Origin: Asterias rubens
Taxonomy: Eukaryota > Echinodermata > Asteroidea > Forcipulatida > Asteriidae
Reading direction: 5' to 3'
Assembly (NCBI RefSeq): GCF_902459465.1
Contig: NC_047068.1
Location: forward strand, 9,300,001 to 9,364,000
DNA: 64,000 nucleotides
The translations under genes were made by a program, and so were the position numbers. Below, piece by piece: positions 24,394 to 36,589 of this stretch (position 1 is the stretch's first letter; the number at the start of each line of letters is the position of its first letter). Below the pieces are notes generated by a model that saw only the letters and a program-made list of their open reading frames with translations, was not told where the DNA came from and did no database searches.

Positions 24394-27300
24394 TTAGTTT
24401 ACTTTTTTGCTCTTCTTTCCTTTGCCTTTCCCTTTTCTCTTACCCTTGCCCTTCTTTCCTTTCTTCCCCTTCTTATTCTTCTTCTTCAGCTGGGTTGGTG
24501 AAGGGTTCTTTCCAGGCTTCTTCTTTGTCTGGGTGGGTGCTGGCTGCACTCTCCCGGGCCGCGCGGGTCCGGAACCTTCAGGATTAGCTGTGATGACAAA
24601 CAAAAGAAGCTCAACTTTAATAGTCTTTATCATTATCGAGTCAAATTTAGGAAGGGTTTCTTGCTAAATTGTAGCATTGTTGTAAAATTTAGGCCCTTTT
24701 TAAAATCAGTCTGCTGTACAATATGTCCGTATCAAAGGAAAAAAAACATGAAATTTGTCTTTTGTGTAAAAAAAAAACGAAATTGAAGGCAGTGAGCACT
24801 ATTGGTAATTACTCAAAATAATTATTAGCATAAAAACTTACTTTGTAACAAGCAGTGGAGAGCTGTTTGATAGAATAACACACGAGAAACGGCTCCCTCT
24901 GAAGTAACGTAGTTTTCCAAAAATAAGTAATTTTCCACTGAAATATTTTTATTTGATTTCGAGACCTCGGGATTAGATTTTGAGGTCCCGAAATCAAAAA
25001 AAAAAACTGAAAGCACACAACTTCGTGTGACACGGGTATTTTTTCTTCGATTATTATCTCGCAACTTCGACGACCAAATGCTAACATTTTCACAGATTTA
25101 AGATTTAAGATTAAATTAAGATTAAACAAAAATTATTATCATAAACAAAATCATGAAATTTGTTTTCTGTGACGGTTCCGCAAAACGGTTTTGTAAGAAA
25201 AACAAATGTTAGGGTTATTAAACAAAACTTACCACATTGGAAGTTTCGATCAGGGGGACCTACAACAAAGACAATAATACAATATTAAAAACAAAGCTCT
25301 TGAAAGAATTGCAGTAATGAATTAAATTGTTTCAAGTAATACGGGGTTGGTTAATTGTTCAGTCCCTAATGATGCAGCTGATGAAATGAGGACACAGCTA
25401 GTCTGCAGTACATTTTTTATTTATACTTTATGGTAAATGAATGGCAATCTAACTACAAGGGAAGCTTCATGACTGGGGAAATTTTACATAATTGTGGTTG
25501 AATAAAAAACAAAAGAATAAAACGGGTTTTGAACCAACGACCTCCGGCACGTAATCCGGAGGTCGTTGGTTCAGATCCCCTTTAATAAATATTTTTTTTG
25601 GTCAACCCCGAATAGTTATCTAATACTCAAATATCTTACTGCATTGGCCACACATGAGCGGACAGCCAGCCGGGATGGCAGGATCAAAGCTGCAGAAGGA
25701 TGCATCGGGCCAGCCAGGGTTCTGGCCACACATCTCGTGTTTATCTCTGCATGTCTCTAAAAATGACAAACAATGATCAGAATAATTGATTTATATGATG
25801 ATTTCTCTATATTCCGGCACCCGTTTGTTCCGATAACCCTATGTTCCGAAAAACCCATGGTGATTTACACGCTAGGGGAGTCTTAGGGTTAGGGTTAAGG
25901 CTAGTAATTATACCGGCAAAATGCACAAGGGTTGTCGGAACACAGGGGTGTCGAATAGGGGTATCGGAACACAGGGGTGTCGAATAGGGGTGTCGGAACA
26001 CAGGGGTGTCGAATAGGGGTGTCGGAACACAGGGGTGTCGAATAGGGGTATCTGAACACAGGGGTGTCGAATAGGGGTATCGGAACACAGGGGTGTCGAA
26101 TAGGGGTGTCGGAACACAGGGGTGTCAAATAGGGGTATCGGAACACAGGGGTGTCAAATAGGGGTATCGGAACACAGGGATGTCGAATAGGGGTGTCGGA
26201 ACACAGGGGTTTCAAATAGGGGTATCGGAACACAGGGGTGTCGAATAGGGGTATCGGAATACAGGGGTGTCGAATAGGGGTGTCGGAACACAGGGGTGTC
26301 GAATAGGGTAATCGGAACACAGGGGTGTCGAATAGGGGTGTCTGAACGTACGGGTGTCGAATAGGGGTGTCGGAACACAGGGGTGTCGAATAGGGGTATC
26401 GGAACACAGGGGTGTCGAATAGGGGTATCGGAACACAGGGGTGACGAATAGGGGTGTCGGAACATGTCGAATAGGGGTGTTGGAACATAGGGGAGTAACT
26501 AGCTAAGCCAAAGGTCCAAAATAAAGTCCATGTTATTCTGAACAAGGCGATAACCTGACAGACTCAATTTAAGTTTTGAACGTTGTGTATAATTATAGAA
26601 AGGACACATAAAACATTAGTGCAGCAAACCCTCCATTAACGAAGGCCTTATTGAACGAATCGAAACTGAGAACGCATCTATAAACAAAGACGTTCTCACA
26701 AAACGGCATTGGTTCAAAGTTACCGAAGCGTATTGTGGCGACATGAACAAATAAATTCCATCAGTCGTGTACGTACACGATATGGTCTGGACTTATCGTG
26801 TACGTACACGATAAGAGAGGATATTTTGGTATTCATGTGGCGGCAATGCGCTTCCTCACAATGTAACTTGTAAAGCATGTATTTTTAAATCTTGTGTTTC
26901 ATGTTAATCCCACGTCCTTGAGACTACGTGATTGCTGTATTCTATATCCTATAAGGCATGTAAGTATTACTGATCACATCCGAAAACCAAAACGTCAACT
27001 ATTATCTCAGTTCCGGTGGAATCCGGTAACATGTACACGGTAATGTCAGAATTACGTCGTCTAGAGTGCATGTAATTGATCACCAGTGGCCCCTGGAACG
27101 AGCTTCGCTTTGTGGAAGTAACCATTTAACCAATAATTACGTACCTTTAACCGTCGTCATTCTTCACTGCCTTTTGAATGAATGCCACTCATACCGATTG
27201 CATATACACGGTAGTCCTGTTTTATGGAAAAACAGCTTATCTCTGTAGGCTACTTGCCTTTCTCGAAATTAAACACAAGTTTCCGGGGTTTTTTCCCCTT

Positions 27301-30300
27301 CATTTAAACCGGACTAAGGTGTAAAATAGACCAATGTCCATGCACAGTTAAGGAACACGTTGCCTTGGATCGGACGAGTTGGTCTGTAAAAAGCGTTTGA
27401 AACCGTTTGTAATAAAATGCATAGGCCTAATGGTTAGAAAAGTGTTTTAAAAGTAGAATACAATGGACCACACAAGTTTGCCCCGAAATTGCGTGGTTTT
27501 CTTTTTATTTTGCGAACTAACACGGTCGGCCATTTATGGGAGTCAAATATTTGACTCCCATAAATGGCCGACCATGTTTGTCGACGAGGTAAATGGAAAA
27601 CGGTGCAATTTCAAGGCATGTTTATGTGGATCATTGTATTCTACTTTTACAACATCTTTCCACTAATATGCATTTTATAACAAACGGTTACAAAAGCTTT
27701 TCAAAGACCAACTCGTCCGATCCAAGGCAACGTGTTCCTTTAAGCATTTGAAACTTTGAAATGACCGTGCACAGCTTTGTGAACTGTAAACAGTCATTCA
27801 GAATTCAGAATTAAGAAGATTCCTCTATTCAAATCAGGCTATATATTCAAAACGTTAAAATTGAGTTCCGTTACCTTCACAGTTTGGTCCAATGAATCCA
27901 GGGGCACAGCTGCAAACGCATTCGTCTACGTCAAGAGTTCCACAGTTTTTGCAATTCTTTGTACATCCTGAAAATAAAATAAATGTCCGTACCTTACAAC
28001 CACCAGCAATTGGAAATACGATTGTGATTCTTCGACTTGGCCAAATAAATCATCATGGCAAGATGTGCTCCTTGGTTTAATAAAACAACTTGGCCGCGAG
28101 ATCAATGGATGGATTGCACACGACGTCATTTACCACCATCTTCGATGAAACGCGGACGCTTACAAGACAATCAATAGCGAGGTTTAGGTGCACGCTACGC
28201 GAGCAAAATACATGAAAGGGGGACGTCAAAAATTGTTTTGTTTCTGGGTTACGTCACCACTTTGGGCTTATTGCATGCTCACGTCTGACGTCTGCGCACA
28301 CGTATGTACATGACGTTAAAAAAAGTAAGATTTTAACGGGACACACTTTCTGACGTGCACGTTCACACGAAACGTAGAAGGATAACACTACATTCTAAAA
28401 CTGCTCATCAAGAAAACATCCAGCGTCTCAGTTAGTTCACATCCGCAAGAGTTAAAAACTACGGCAGAGATTTTCGCTTGTTCGACTCACTCCAGCACAA
28501 TTGATCCTGATCCACTTATTTAACAGCACTGTTCAGAAAGTGATGTGACAACAATTTATGGCCAGAAACTGGCCACTTCCCCTGTGGTCTAGACACGGAG
28601 CAGTGTAAATTTACAATCTCAGATGATCAAATTTTGGAGTCTTGTTTTTATAGATTTAACTTTCAAATATTACACGAAATTGACAAATCATACTTACGAC
28701 ATTCAGGATCCTTCGCAGGGTTACAGTTATCTGAGAAAAAAATAACAAAAATAGTGTCGCCATTGTTGTTATTTGAAATGGCCAATTTGGAAACAATGCA
28801 AAGCAAAACACATACCAACAGTTTGTAGCAATCTCATAAAAAATATTCAAAAATGGTGCTGACTCAGTTGGAAACAAAGCAATCAATCATGGGATATAAT
28901 TGTTTTGTAATTGAACGTTTGCAGAAATCTTGAAAATATTTGTGTCACAACATCTGTTGATTGAACCTTTTGCCAGCATTCGGCCACCATGCCATCCAGC
29001 ACGGTTTGTTTATCAACAATAACGCCTATAATGTAGGTCACTCCGTGCACCTAAAAGTTGTTTAAATGGCCCTTTCGAAATCGTGGCTTAGGCTTAGGCT
29101 GGCTTGGGTTCTGACAGTAATTTTTAAAACGAACTTTTCTTGATACGAACTTCAACAGGCGGACACAGTATCTTATAAAGCCAAATCCTAAGCCGTAATT
29201 TCACAAATAGCACAAGAACCAAGAACCCCTTCGATTAGATGACCCCATTCCTTTCACCTTTTCACAAAAGCTAAGTATTTTTCTACCTGCCTCACTGAAT
29301 GATTCAATTGGGATTACTATGGTACCTTAATAATTCACCTTGGCATTGGTTTAACCCCGCCTCACGTATTGCACCATTGTGCCACGATTTACGATAACAT
29401 TTTAAAATGATGAATGATTCGGAAGCTCTGACAAAATAACAGAGATATTTCATAAAATTGAAGTTAAAGTCATGAAGGCTAATCATCGTTCTCGTTTCCA
29501 AATTGTTTTGGTTTTGATGATGAGCAAAGAGAAGAAAGAGTCATCTGGGTGAAATGTAGCCTTTTTGTCAAGGCCTTCGTGGCACGGACAGCTTCGTAAA
29601 CCAGCGGAGCGACTGGGAAGGGAGACCACGCACTCGAGTCAGTCGGATGGCGAACATGCCGCTCGTGTGCACGCGTGGTATTTCCTTCCAGTCGCTTGGG
29701 AACCAAGCCACGAAGGCATTGGACAAAATACTAAGTGATATGTCAGCCATACAGCTTCACATCAGTACGAATACAGCAAATATAAGCAAAACCCTAAACC
29801 AGACTAGCTCCTACATTAGAATTTATACTCAAATTAAAAGATACTACTCACGGCACATATTGCGATAACAAAACGGGGCCGAAGCGTCACACTGACTGCA
29901 TGGTTCTCCTGCCTCAAACGGTATCTCACCGTAGAAATTACCACTGAAAAGGAATAGACGGAATATTGACGTTCATAAAAATAAGCAAGTCAGAATACTC
30001 TAATTTTAGTAAAACGTAAAATCATCAAGTGGATGACTTGAGACGAGCGATCTAGTTCACATAGCACAACTTTAGTGTTGTCAGCAGCAAAGTGTGGGTT
30101 CGAACCCCGGTCATGACACTTGACATTTTACTATAAATCTGTTGAAAAAAAATGGGAAAGTTGTGGATTCTGCTATACCAGTCAGGCATCCTAATGGATG
30201 ACACCCATGCCTACATCTTTATGGACTGTGAAGGGGGCAACGATGTTTCAGCCATTGGAGTAGGTGCCAACGAGCCCCTGGTGACAGTGGATTTGGGTTG

Positions 30301-33300
30301 ATAGTCCAAATCAGTTTAGGTAGCCCTCACCCCGAAGTGGCCGTCTTGCCTTATGAAGTTTTAGGTGATTTCTCATTAAACAAATCTTAAAGAAAAATAC
30401 TTACGCAGGTCCATAATTGCATACGACGAACCAAGCATTAGTTTCCCCTCCAATTCTGTCGCAGAACTTCAGACCACATCCCACTGTCCTTGATTTCGCC
30501 CATACCACCTTTATTAGGAGATCAAACGAGATCATGTTTAACCCTCGTGAATCATTGTTTAACGATTGTTTTCAACTTCAGTTACGGAACTCCAATCGGA
30601 CGAGGTCTTTGTCAGCTTACACCTCACCGAAACAAAAACAAACTCTGTCTCAGAAAACAGTTGTTTCATGTCAATCATAGGTTATATTCTAGCATTGTGA
30701 AGTAATTGATGTGAATTTTGAAGCTAACGATACAAGCCTGTGAGTGTAACCCTGAACCTATAAATTCTCGACAGTAAATGACACTTACAGACAACAATGG
30801 ATTTGGGTGTTTAATTTGTTTCACATATGCATCGGGGACTAAGATCATAATCTGTTTTTACCCTTTCACTGATGTGATTTAAGCACTGTATATACTCAGT
30901 TAAATCTACATGCAAATCACTTGGATGAGATTCGAACCCATGACCTTTGCATTGCTACAGCAGATATCTTAATTACCACTAAACCACCGATTTAGGGCGT
31001 CGGAAAGAGGCAGTTCGAATCCTATGACCTAGCAGCCGGTATAAACCTCCAACTTCCCGCTTCCTCAAAATGTCTTTGAGAAAAACTTAAGTGGTAAACT
31101 TGCGGGTACAACATGCATATTATTATTATTTTTTTTTTGAGAAGTGTTGGTTCTGTTTAGAGGTGGTGGTCTCGACGTTTTGAAGACAGCATCTCGTCTT
31201 CAGAACAGTCACTTCTATCTGAAAACTTGTATACATGCTTGTACCCGCCAATCTATAGATGTTCTTATGATCCAAACATCGGACAGGTTTAAACATGACA
31301 CATGATACAACAATGGTCGGTTCATTGTATTTATGCTGTTGGTATTCTCTTGCGGTTCATAAATTATTTAGAGTTTGTCATTGAAAAACATTTTTTCTAA
31401 ACCATTGCGAATAAAAGTCTCAAGAGCAGCCAGCACACATAAACTAGTCCCTTGTGCCCAGTGATCGGGGGTGAAAAGTCAGCTTAGATCACTCTACGTG
31501 CTTGTAGTTTCAAAGCTGGTTTATTTCAGATGTCTATTTTAACTTTAGTGGACCAATGTAAATAAAAATGCACGTTTGTCACAGATGGAGGTAAAAAAAA
31601 TCACATATTTTTAACACACTGGGGGTCGCTTGTACAGGCGCTCAAGGTGATGGGAACTTCATGGTGCAACATTTTTAACAATTGGACCCACATCTGACAT
31701 AAACCATACTTTGGAGTGTGGAAAGCAATTAACTCAGTGTTGGTGGACGTTTGACCCCATCGTGTGAAGGCAAGGCATAGTGAAAGATGTAGTGAACCTC
31801 TGCCACTGTGACGTCATCACATTTTAACAATTATTTTGCAAGCAGTGTTGATTTACGGAAAACTTTTAAGTTAACTCTTGTGATTTTTACAAAGAAATTT
31901 CAATAACTTGGTTTAGTTACACGTGTGGATGTGATCTACGTTGAAATTGTTTTTATAGAGCCGTCGTAAAATGCGGAGCGCACCTCCTATAAAAATGCAC
32001 GTTACATAGTTACTTGGGAAACAATTTTTTTTTACAAATTGGAGGACAAGATATGGCCCGTTTAGAATGCTCTGCGCGTTGTTCAATGACTTCTTCATTG
32101 AAGACGTTCATTTTTGCCAATTCCAATATGGATTAAAAACGTCAGAACAAACTTACACAGAGTAGTGGCTCCATCATCAGACTGGCAATGCATTACAGCT
32201 AGTGTTCTCCTTGTCTAGTGGTCAGTTTTCAGAGACCAACTACAGAGGGCGTGATTTTGTGAGTTTGTTCTCCATTTTCCATCCATTGGAATTGGTAAAT
32301 TAATGAACATCTTTACCCCATGATCTGAAAATTGTAATGGGCACTCACTCATAATTAATCTATTCAAGATGAGTCTATAGGTGATGCCTATTTACCTGTG
32401 TATAGTGTCCACACTCTCCACCAGTGCACGTGTTGCTGTTGTAATCAAAGTTGGATACCTCAGAATGCCAGAACGCAACGAAATCAGAGGCAGGAGTGGG
32501 TCTGTCTGCTTTTCCTCCACGGTAGAAAATGTTCTGTCCGATGTTTTCAAATGGGTACGTAGATGGGTCACCGACGTTACCGTGCTCGAAGCGGCACCTG
32601 CCTGCCCACTGCTGGGCCAAAGTGGCAAGTTCAGCATCCCAGGTCTGGTGAAAGACACATATATAGTGATTTGCCATTTCTTTATTTTTTTGCCATGTAG
32701 CGACTCCTAGTCTCATAAGTAATCATTGCTGTAACTTTAATGACAATTATATTGGTTTTTCTAAGTGAGCGATGGTTGGTTTTCTAATCTTATCAAATTG
32801 TTTGTTTGCTCTTTTTAAGTTTATACATTAATATTTTTAATAGTAATGTTTTCCAATGACTTTTTGTAAACTGTGCATTTCGGCTTTTTAGCCGCTGTAT
32901 TGCAGTGTTTTAATAAATAAACCATGAATATAAAGAAGTTACTCGTTTGATGAGAAGAAATTACAAACTTTTCCGAATTCAGATTTGTTATTGCTCTTAA
33001 AAAACCCAATAAGGACAGTATTTAGGAGTAGGCCAAAGATTATAAAGCGACGAAGGCGCAAGATGCGAATCACGAGCTGAAATGTTAAATCCCATTGGAC
33101 GCCATTTCGGCAAGTAACTCTTTTGATAAAACACTAGATAAGTGTAGATCAGTGCAGACAATGAACATTCTTATCAATGGGAAACAAAACATTCACTTGC
33201 TTAAATGGCGCCCAGCTGTATTTCACGTTTAACAGTGGGTGCGTTCGATTAGCTTCCCTGGGTCGACCCCACGTGCGTTCGAATAGCCTTGACGTCATTC

Positions 33301-36153
33301 CAGGGGCTCACCCGGGTCAGCCCCCAAGTGTCCTGCTTGTGGAGTTGGTCACTTAGGGTGACCCGAGGTGCATGACGTCACCACGAGAGGGCGAGTGTGA
33401 TCGTTCGATTAGCTTATAGCAGGGGCTCACCCGAGTGAGCACCGCGGGGTCGACCATGGGAAGCTAATCGAACACACCCAATACAACTTCAATTGCGCCT
33501 TCGGAGCTCAATAATCTTTGGAGTAGGCCTACAAACGTTTAGGTGTATTTCGTCATGGTGACGATTGTACTTGGGTTTCTCAGGCATGTCTTCTATTGCG
33601 GCCACACTTTACATCCAGGGTACGTTTTCACAAAAACAAACTAAGATTCATCTTACCGTAGGATGGGTTGGATGCCATAGTGATGTGTATTGTGATATCA
33701 CACTTTGCTTTATTAAGACTGATACACAGTGAAAATCAATCTAAGTCCTACGGAGTAATTCGGGATTGGGTGAAACACCAATTTCAAGTTCATGAAGTTC
33801 ACATGAAATTAAGTATCAGTGGCCGAGGTTATGAATACAATAATAAAGCGCACACCTGTTTTTGAACTTCAACACCAAACTTAAGATTTTTCTTAACATT
33901 TTTGTTTAAAACTGAGAAGTGCTTAAATTAAATTATTATACAAATGGACCACCCATTGAATTTCAAAATCAAATTTAATAGTCTTTTAACAACTGAGAAA
34001 TGCATATTATTAAGTCATATTACTATACAAACAGACCGCCCATTGCCACACCGCACGCATACTGAATCCGTGTTTACCATCAGGCAACACAAGTGGGTCA
34101 GGTTACCAGGTTATTACCAGCTTATTACCAGTCTAAATGGAGATCTCGCAACATACGAAAACATAAAATCAAAGCAAAAACAAAACCAAAACATTCGGTG
34201 TACACAACTCTCAATAGCTCCTTTATCTTTCTTCTAGCTTCTTGTTTGTTTATTTATCAATATTTATCTCTCCTTTTCCCTTACATTTCAACGGGCGTCA
34301 GTTTTACGAAAAATATTTTTGCGTTTATTTGGGGTTTGTTTTGTTTTGTTTTTCAGAAAAAAATCACTTCCATGTTATCAAGTCTTCAATAAACTGTTTT
34401 TTTATATAGTTTTTTTTTTTACCCGTCTTTGTTGTTGGGTGATACAATGTCCATTATTATGTTTGTTATTGTTTGTGTTGGATTAAATTAAGTACGAAAA
34501 ACATGCCTTACAATAACATGCAGTCGTTTACCCTTCACACTAATTGCATCAGAACGTACAGGACAAAAATCACAGAGCTGCTTAAGCAGAAACTACTGCT
34601 TTAAAAAATTTGCTAGGCAAAAATAAGCAGGGGATCAGCCACAGACAGTGAGATAGTATTTTAGTTGATAACCTTATTCCGGTAAGCATGATTTTGTTAT
34701 CCTTAGCAACTTTAGTGCTTAAGCTCTATGAAATTGGGCCCAGTCTTCACATCCCCTCCGACTACACTAAAACTTTGACCGTGAAACGCTCTGTGATCAC
34801 GGCAGTGATAAAGCAAAGAGGACAGGCAAAGACCTTCCCAATAATTTTATTACTGTTGGCCGGAAATTAGACATGACGTAAACTACTCGGGCGTTTCCCA
34901 AAAGACGTCAACAAGGATTCAGCCTAACATGGGAACATGAAATATCTTTCTTATGTGGAAGGGTGGGAGTCTTAAAGGCAGTGGACACTATCGGTAATTA
35001 CTCAAAATCATTCTTAGCATAAAACCTTACTTGGTGACGAGTAATGGGGAGAGGATGATGGTATAAAACATTGTGAGAAACAGCTCCCTCTGAAGTGACA
35101 TAGTTTTCGAGAAAGAAGTAATTTTTCACGAATTTCATTCGAGACCTCCGATTTAGAATTTGAGGTCTCGAAATCAACCATCTAAACGCACACAACTTTG
35201 TGTGCCAATGGTGTTTTTTTCTTTCATTATTATCTCGCAACTTCGAAGACCAGTTGAGCTCGAATGTTCACAGATTGGTTATTTTATGCATATGTTGAGA
35301 TACACCAAGTGGGAAGACTAGTCTTTGACAATTACCAATAGTGTCCACTGCCTTTACGTTAAACGGTTTGTATACGTTAGGTAATGACTGAAAATTAATG
35401 GCAATAACCACTTTTTGGGTGAGAAGTGTTCTGCAGCTTTGGATCGTGTAGTCGTTATTTGAGAAACATTCCACTTCCAAGATACTGGGGTAATATGGAA
35501 AATCTACCACTTATTTTAATATCCCCCAAAATTTGAACAGTAACGTTTTTCAGATTGTGTATTCCCAATTTGCTTTGCAGATTATTTTTATGTTTGCGGT
35601 TTGATTTGTCTCAATAAATTGACGGAAAGTCTAGATTAACGAAAATTATTTTAATAGGCATCTGTTTTCATGACAACCCCCCCCCCCCAACACGCACCGA
35701 AAGAAAAAGAACATTCGGCAAAATACCATTGATTAACTACAACCTTGGGACTTATGGGACTCGTTTGTTCATGCTTTCCCAGATCCATTTGGGGCCTTGA
35801 CAATAGTTGAAAAATTGTGCAAGTTTGTTTGTCTTCGTCATATATTTTTATAGTCAAAGCAAACTGAGTTTACTAACCATATACTGCATGTTGGAGGCAC
35901 TGGGTGACACTCCGCTTCGAAACTCATTATGTTGGTTCACGATCTCCTTCACCGCACGTACGTCAAAGTCCGTCTGTCCGGTGGTTACACCTCGCGCTGT
36001 CCGCGAACCTCCCCGGACAAACGCCGGCAAACCTCCCAGCGTCTTGGAAGACTTCACCAGGTGCTCATCACCAAACGTCTTGGGATTGCAACCAGCACAG
36101 AACACAAACATGTACAAGTACACTGCTAGCAATGTGAACCAAGAGCGCCCCAT
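24394..36153 (-). CDS. CAP-C: secreted CAP protein with EGF, ShK and Lys-rich tail
   Basis: Secreted CAP-superfamily (CRISP/antigen 5/PR-1) protein. Nine minus-strand exons join in phase: 36153-35878, 32644-32396, 30508-30405, 29943-29852, 28730-28698, 27967-27875, 25756-25640, 25259-25233 and 24587-24394, giving 394 residues. A signal peptide (FTLLAVYLYMFVFCAGC) precedes the CAP domain, which has SNMQYM, WDAELATLAQQWAGRC, GHYTQVVWAKS and WFVVCNYGPAGNF. The cavity His (RFEH, GHYTQ) and one Glu (WHSE) are present; the usual GEN Glu reads Gln (IGQNIF). A CRISP-like Cys hinge, an EGF-like module (CKNCGTLDVDECVCSCAPGF), a six-Cys ShK-like module (CRDKHEMCG...CPLMCGQC) and a Lys/Gly tail ending KKSKKVN follow. 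The first two splice junctions are phase 0, and later ones allow module shuffling. Domain-based function such as sterol or protein binding is unproven. Gene D is its close paralogue. No clear TATA was found; a possible acceptor TTTTTCACAG just before the ATG leaves room for a 5' exon. Confidence 0.88.
24783..25100. mobile_element. R1 element, copy 7, right end lost (CAP-C intron)
   Basis: Left end TTGAAGGCAGTGAGCACTATTGG and central hairpin are present. The right terminus is replaced by AT-rich sequence. Confidence 0.7.
25515..25600. repeat. Head-to-head tRNA-like B-box palindrome
   Basis: GGGTTTTGAACCAACGACCTCCGG and its inverse CCGGAGGTCGTTGGTTCAGATCCC meet almost back to back. It looks like two opposed SINE or tRNA-like fragments. 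Confidence 0.5.
25810..26500. repeat. 29-bp minisatellite with telomere-like start
   Basis: About 18-19 tandem units of GGAACACAGGGGTGTCGA plus ATAGGGGTATC. On the left, inverted words (TTCCGGCACCC, CCCTATGTTCCG) and TTAGGGTTAGGGTTAAGG precede the array, so the array sits in one arm of an inverted-repeat element. It lies in an intron of CAP-C. Long minus-strand open frames through it (FDTPVFRYPYST type) are repeat artefacts. Confidence 0.9.
26765..26815. repeat. Twin CGTGTACGTACACG palindromes
   Basis: A 16-bp perfect palindrome at 26765-26780 and a 24-bp perfect palindrome at 26792-26815 share the core TCGTGTACGTACACGA with 11 bases between them. They lie in the CAP-C intron between the EGF and ShK exons. 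Confidence 0.85.
27348..27743. mobile_element. R5 hairpin element, complete copy
   Basis: TTAA-flanked terminal repeats AAGGAACACGTTGCCTTGGA and, inverted, TCCAAGGCAACGTGTTCCTT surround a 50-bp perfect palindrome at 27524-27573 centred on AAATATTT. No coding capacity. Other copies are at 41493-41741, 57512-57735 and 60215-60471. Confidence 0.88.
28098..28210. repeat. ATGGATTGCACACGACGTCAT repeat
   Basis: Resembles sequences near 51.18-51.35 and 63.39-63.53 kb, which share ATGGATT/ATGAATTGCACATGACGTCATT, an ATCTTTGATG-like word and GGCGTGCAC. It is probably another short dispersed element. Confidence 0.45.
30035..30310. mobile_element. Possible SINE with GTGGGTTCGAACCCC box
   Basis: A B-box-like GTGTGGGTTCGAACCCCGG follows a degenerate head. 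Downstream text (GACACTTGACATTT, GGACTGTGAAGGGGGCAACG) resembles a SINE body rather than a gene. It lies in a CAP-C intron. Confidence 0.4.
30855..31065 (-). mobile_element. tRNA-derived SINE, CAP-C intron
   Basis: Tail words CACTGATGTGATTTAAGCACTG come first, then GGATGAGATTCGAACCCATGACC and ACCACTAAACCACCGA (A-box side), followed by a short extension GGCAGTTCGAATCCTATG. Orientation matches the copy at 168-335. Confidence 0.7.
31500..32370. other. CAP-C intron, nothing recognised
   Basis: No exon or clear repeat. The minus-strand open frame at 31913-32098 has no motif. Confidence 0.5.
33030..33540. mobile_element. Nested pair of inverted-repeat elements
   Basis: Outer ends TAGGCCAAAGATTAT...GAAGGCGCAA and TTGCGCCTTCGG...ATAATCTTTGG are inverted copies. 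Inside, 33236-33480 has its own terminal repeats GGGTGCGTTCGATTAGCTTCCC and GGGAAGCTAATCGAACACACCC. One small element has inserted in another. Confidence 0.75.
34972..35355. mobile_element. R1 element, copy 8
   Basis: Full-length copy in CAP-C intron 1 with hairpin arms GAGACCTCCGATTTAG / TTTGAGGTCTCGAAATC. The right end reads CCTTTACG, so the TTAA is lost there. Confidence 0.85.
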
Positions 36154-36589
36154 GTTGAGCTGTGAAAAACAACTCTTCTCTGACTGCCAGACTGAGATTG
36201 TTTATCCTTTTTAAGGACGAACTAAATTTAACATCACCTTGTCTGTATATTATCAAGCTGCATCATCGCACCCGTCGATGATAGAACTATCTTGGCCTAA
36301 CTGAGGACCCCTAAAGTCACGTGATCGCGTGCCTGGATTTCCCCCCACAGCGGGTTGTCCCGAAATAACCTCGCTCTCAAGTTGCACATTATCGTGAATA
36401 GGTTTTCTGAACTTGTGGGAAGGGGAACAGGCAAGATTGAGTCTCAGTAGCCATGACAACCAAGGCCCTGGTTAGAAAGGCTGGGTTTTAAGTTGACTGA
36501 CTGCGGAGCAGACAGCTTACGATAAACGGAAAGACCGTAAAAGTTCACCACTCTCGGGGCCAAATTTCGGATAGGGCCGCTTAAAGACA

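Noticed and set aside
24783..25129. Minus-strand open frames reading KLCAFRW / [12 protein letters not shown]
   Set aside because: The same peptides appear in other R1 copies. They come from the element's central hairpin and are broken differently in each copy.
25901..26545. Long minus-strand open frame of FDTPVFRYPYST-type repeats (214 codons)
   Set aside because: It is a 29-bp minisatellite read through. All three frames stay open because the unit lacks stops, and there is no start context or splice link.
29479..29868. Overlapping open frames on both strands around 29.6 kb
   Set aside because: They lie in a CAP-C intron, show no domain signature and conflict with each other.
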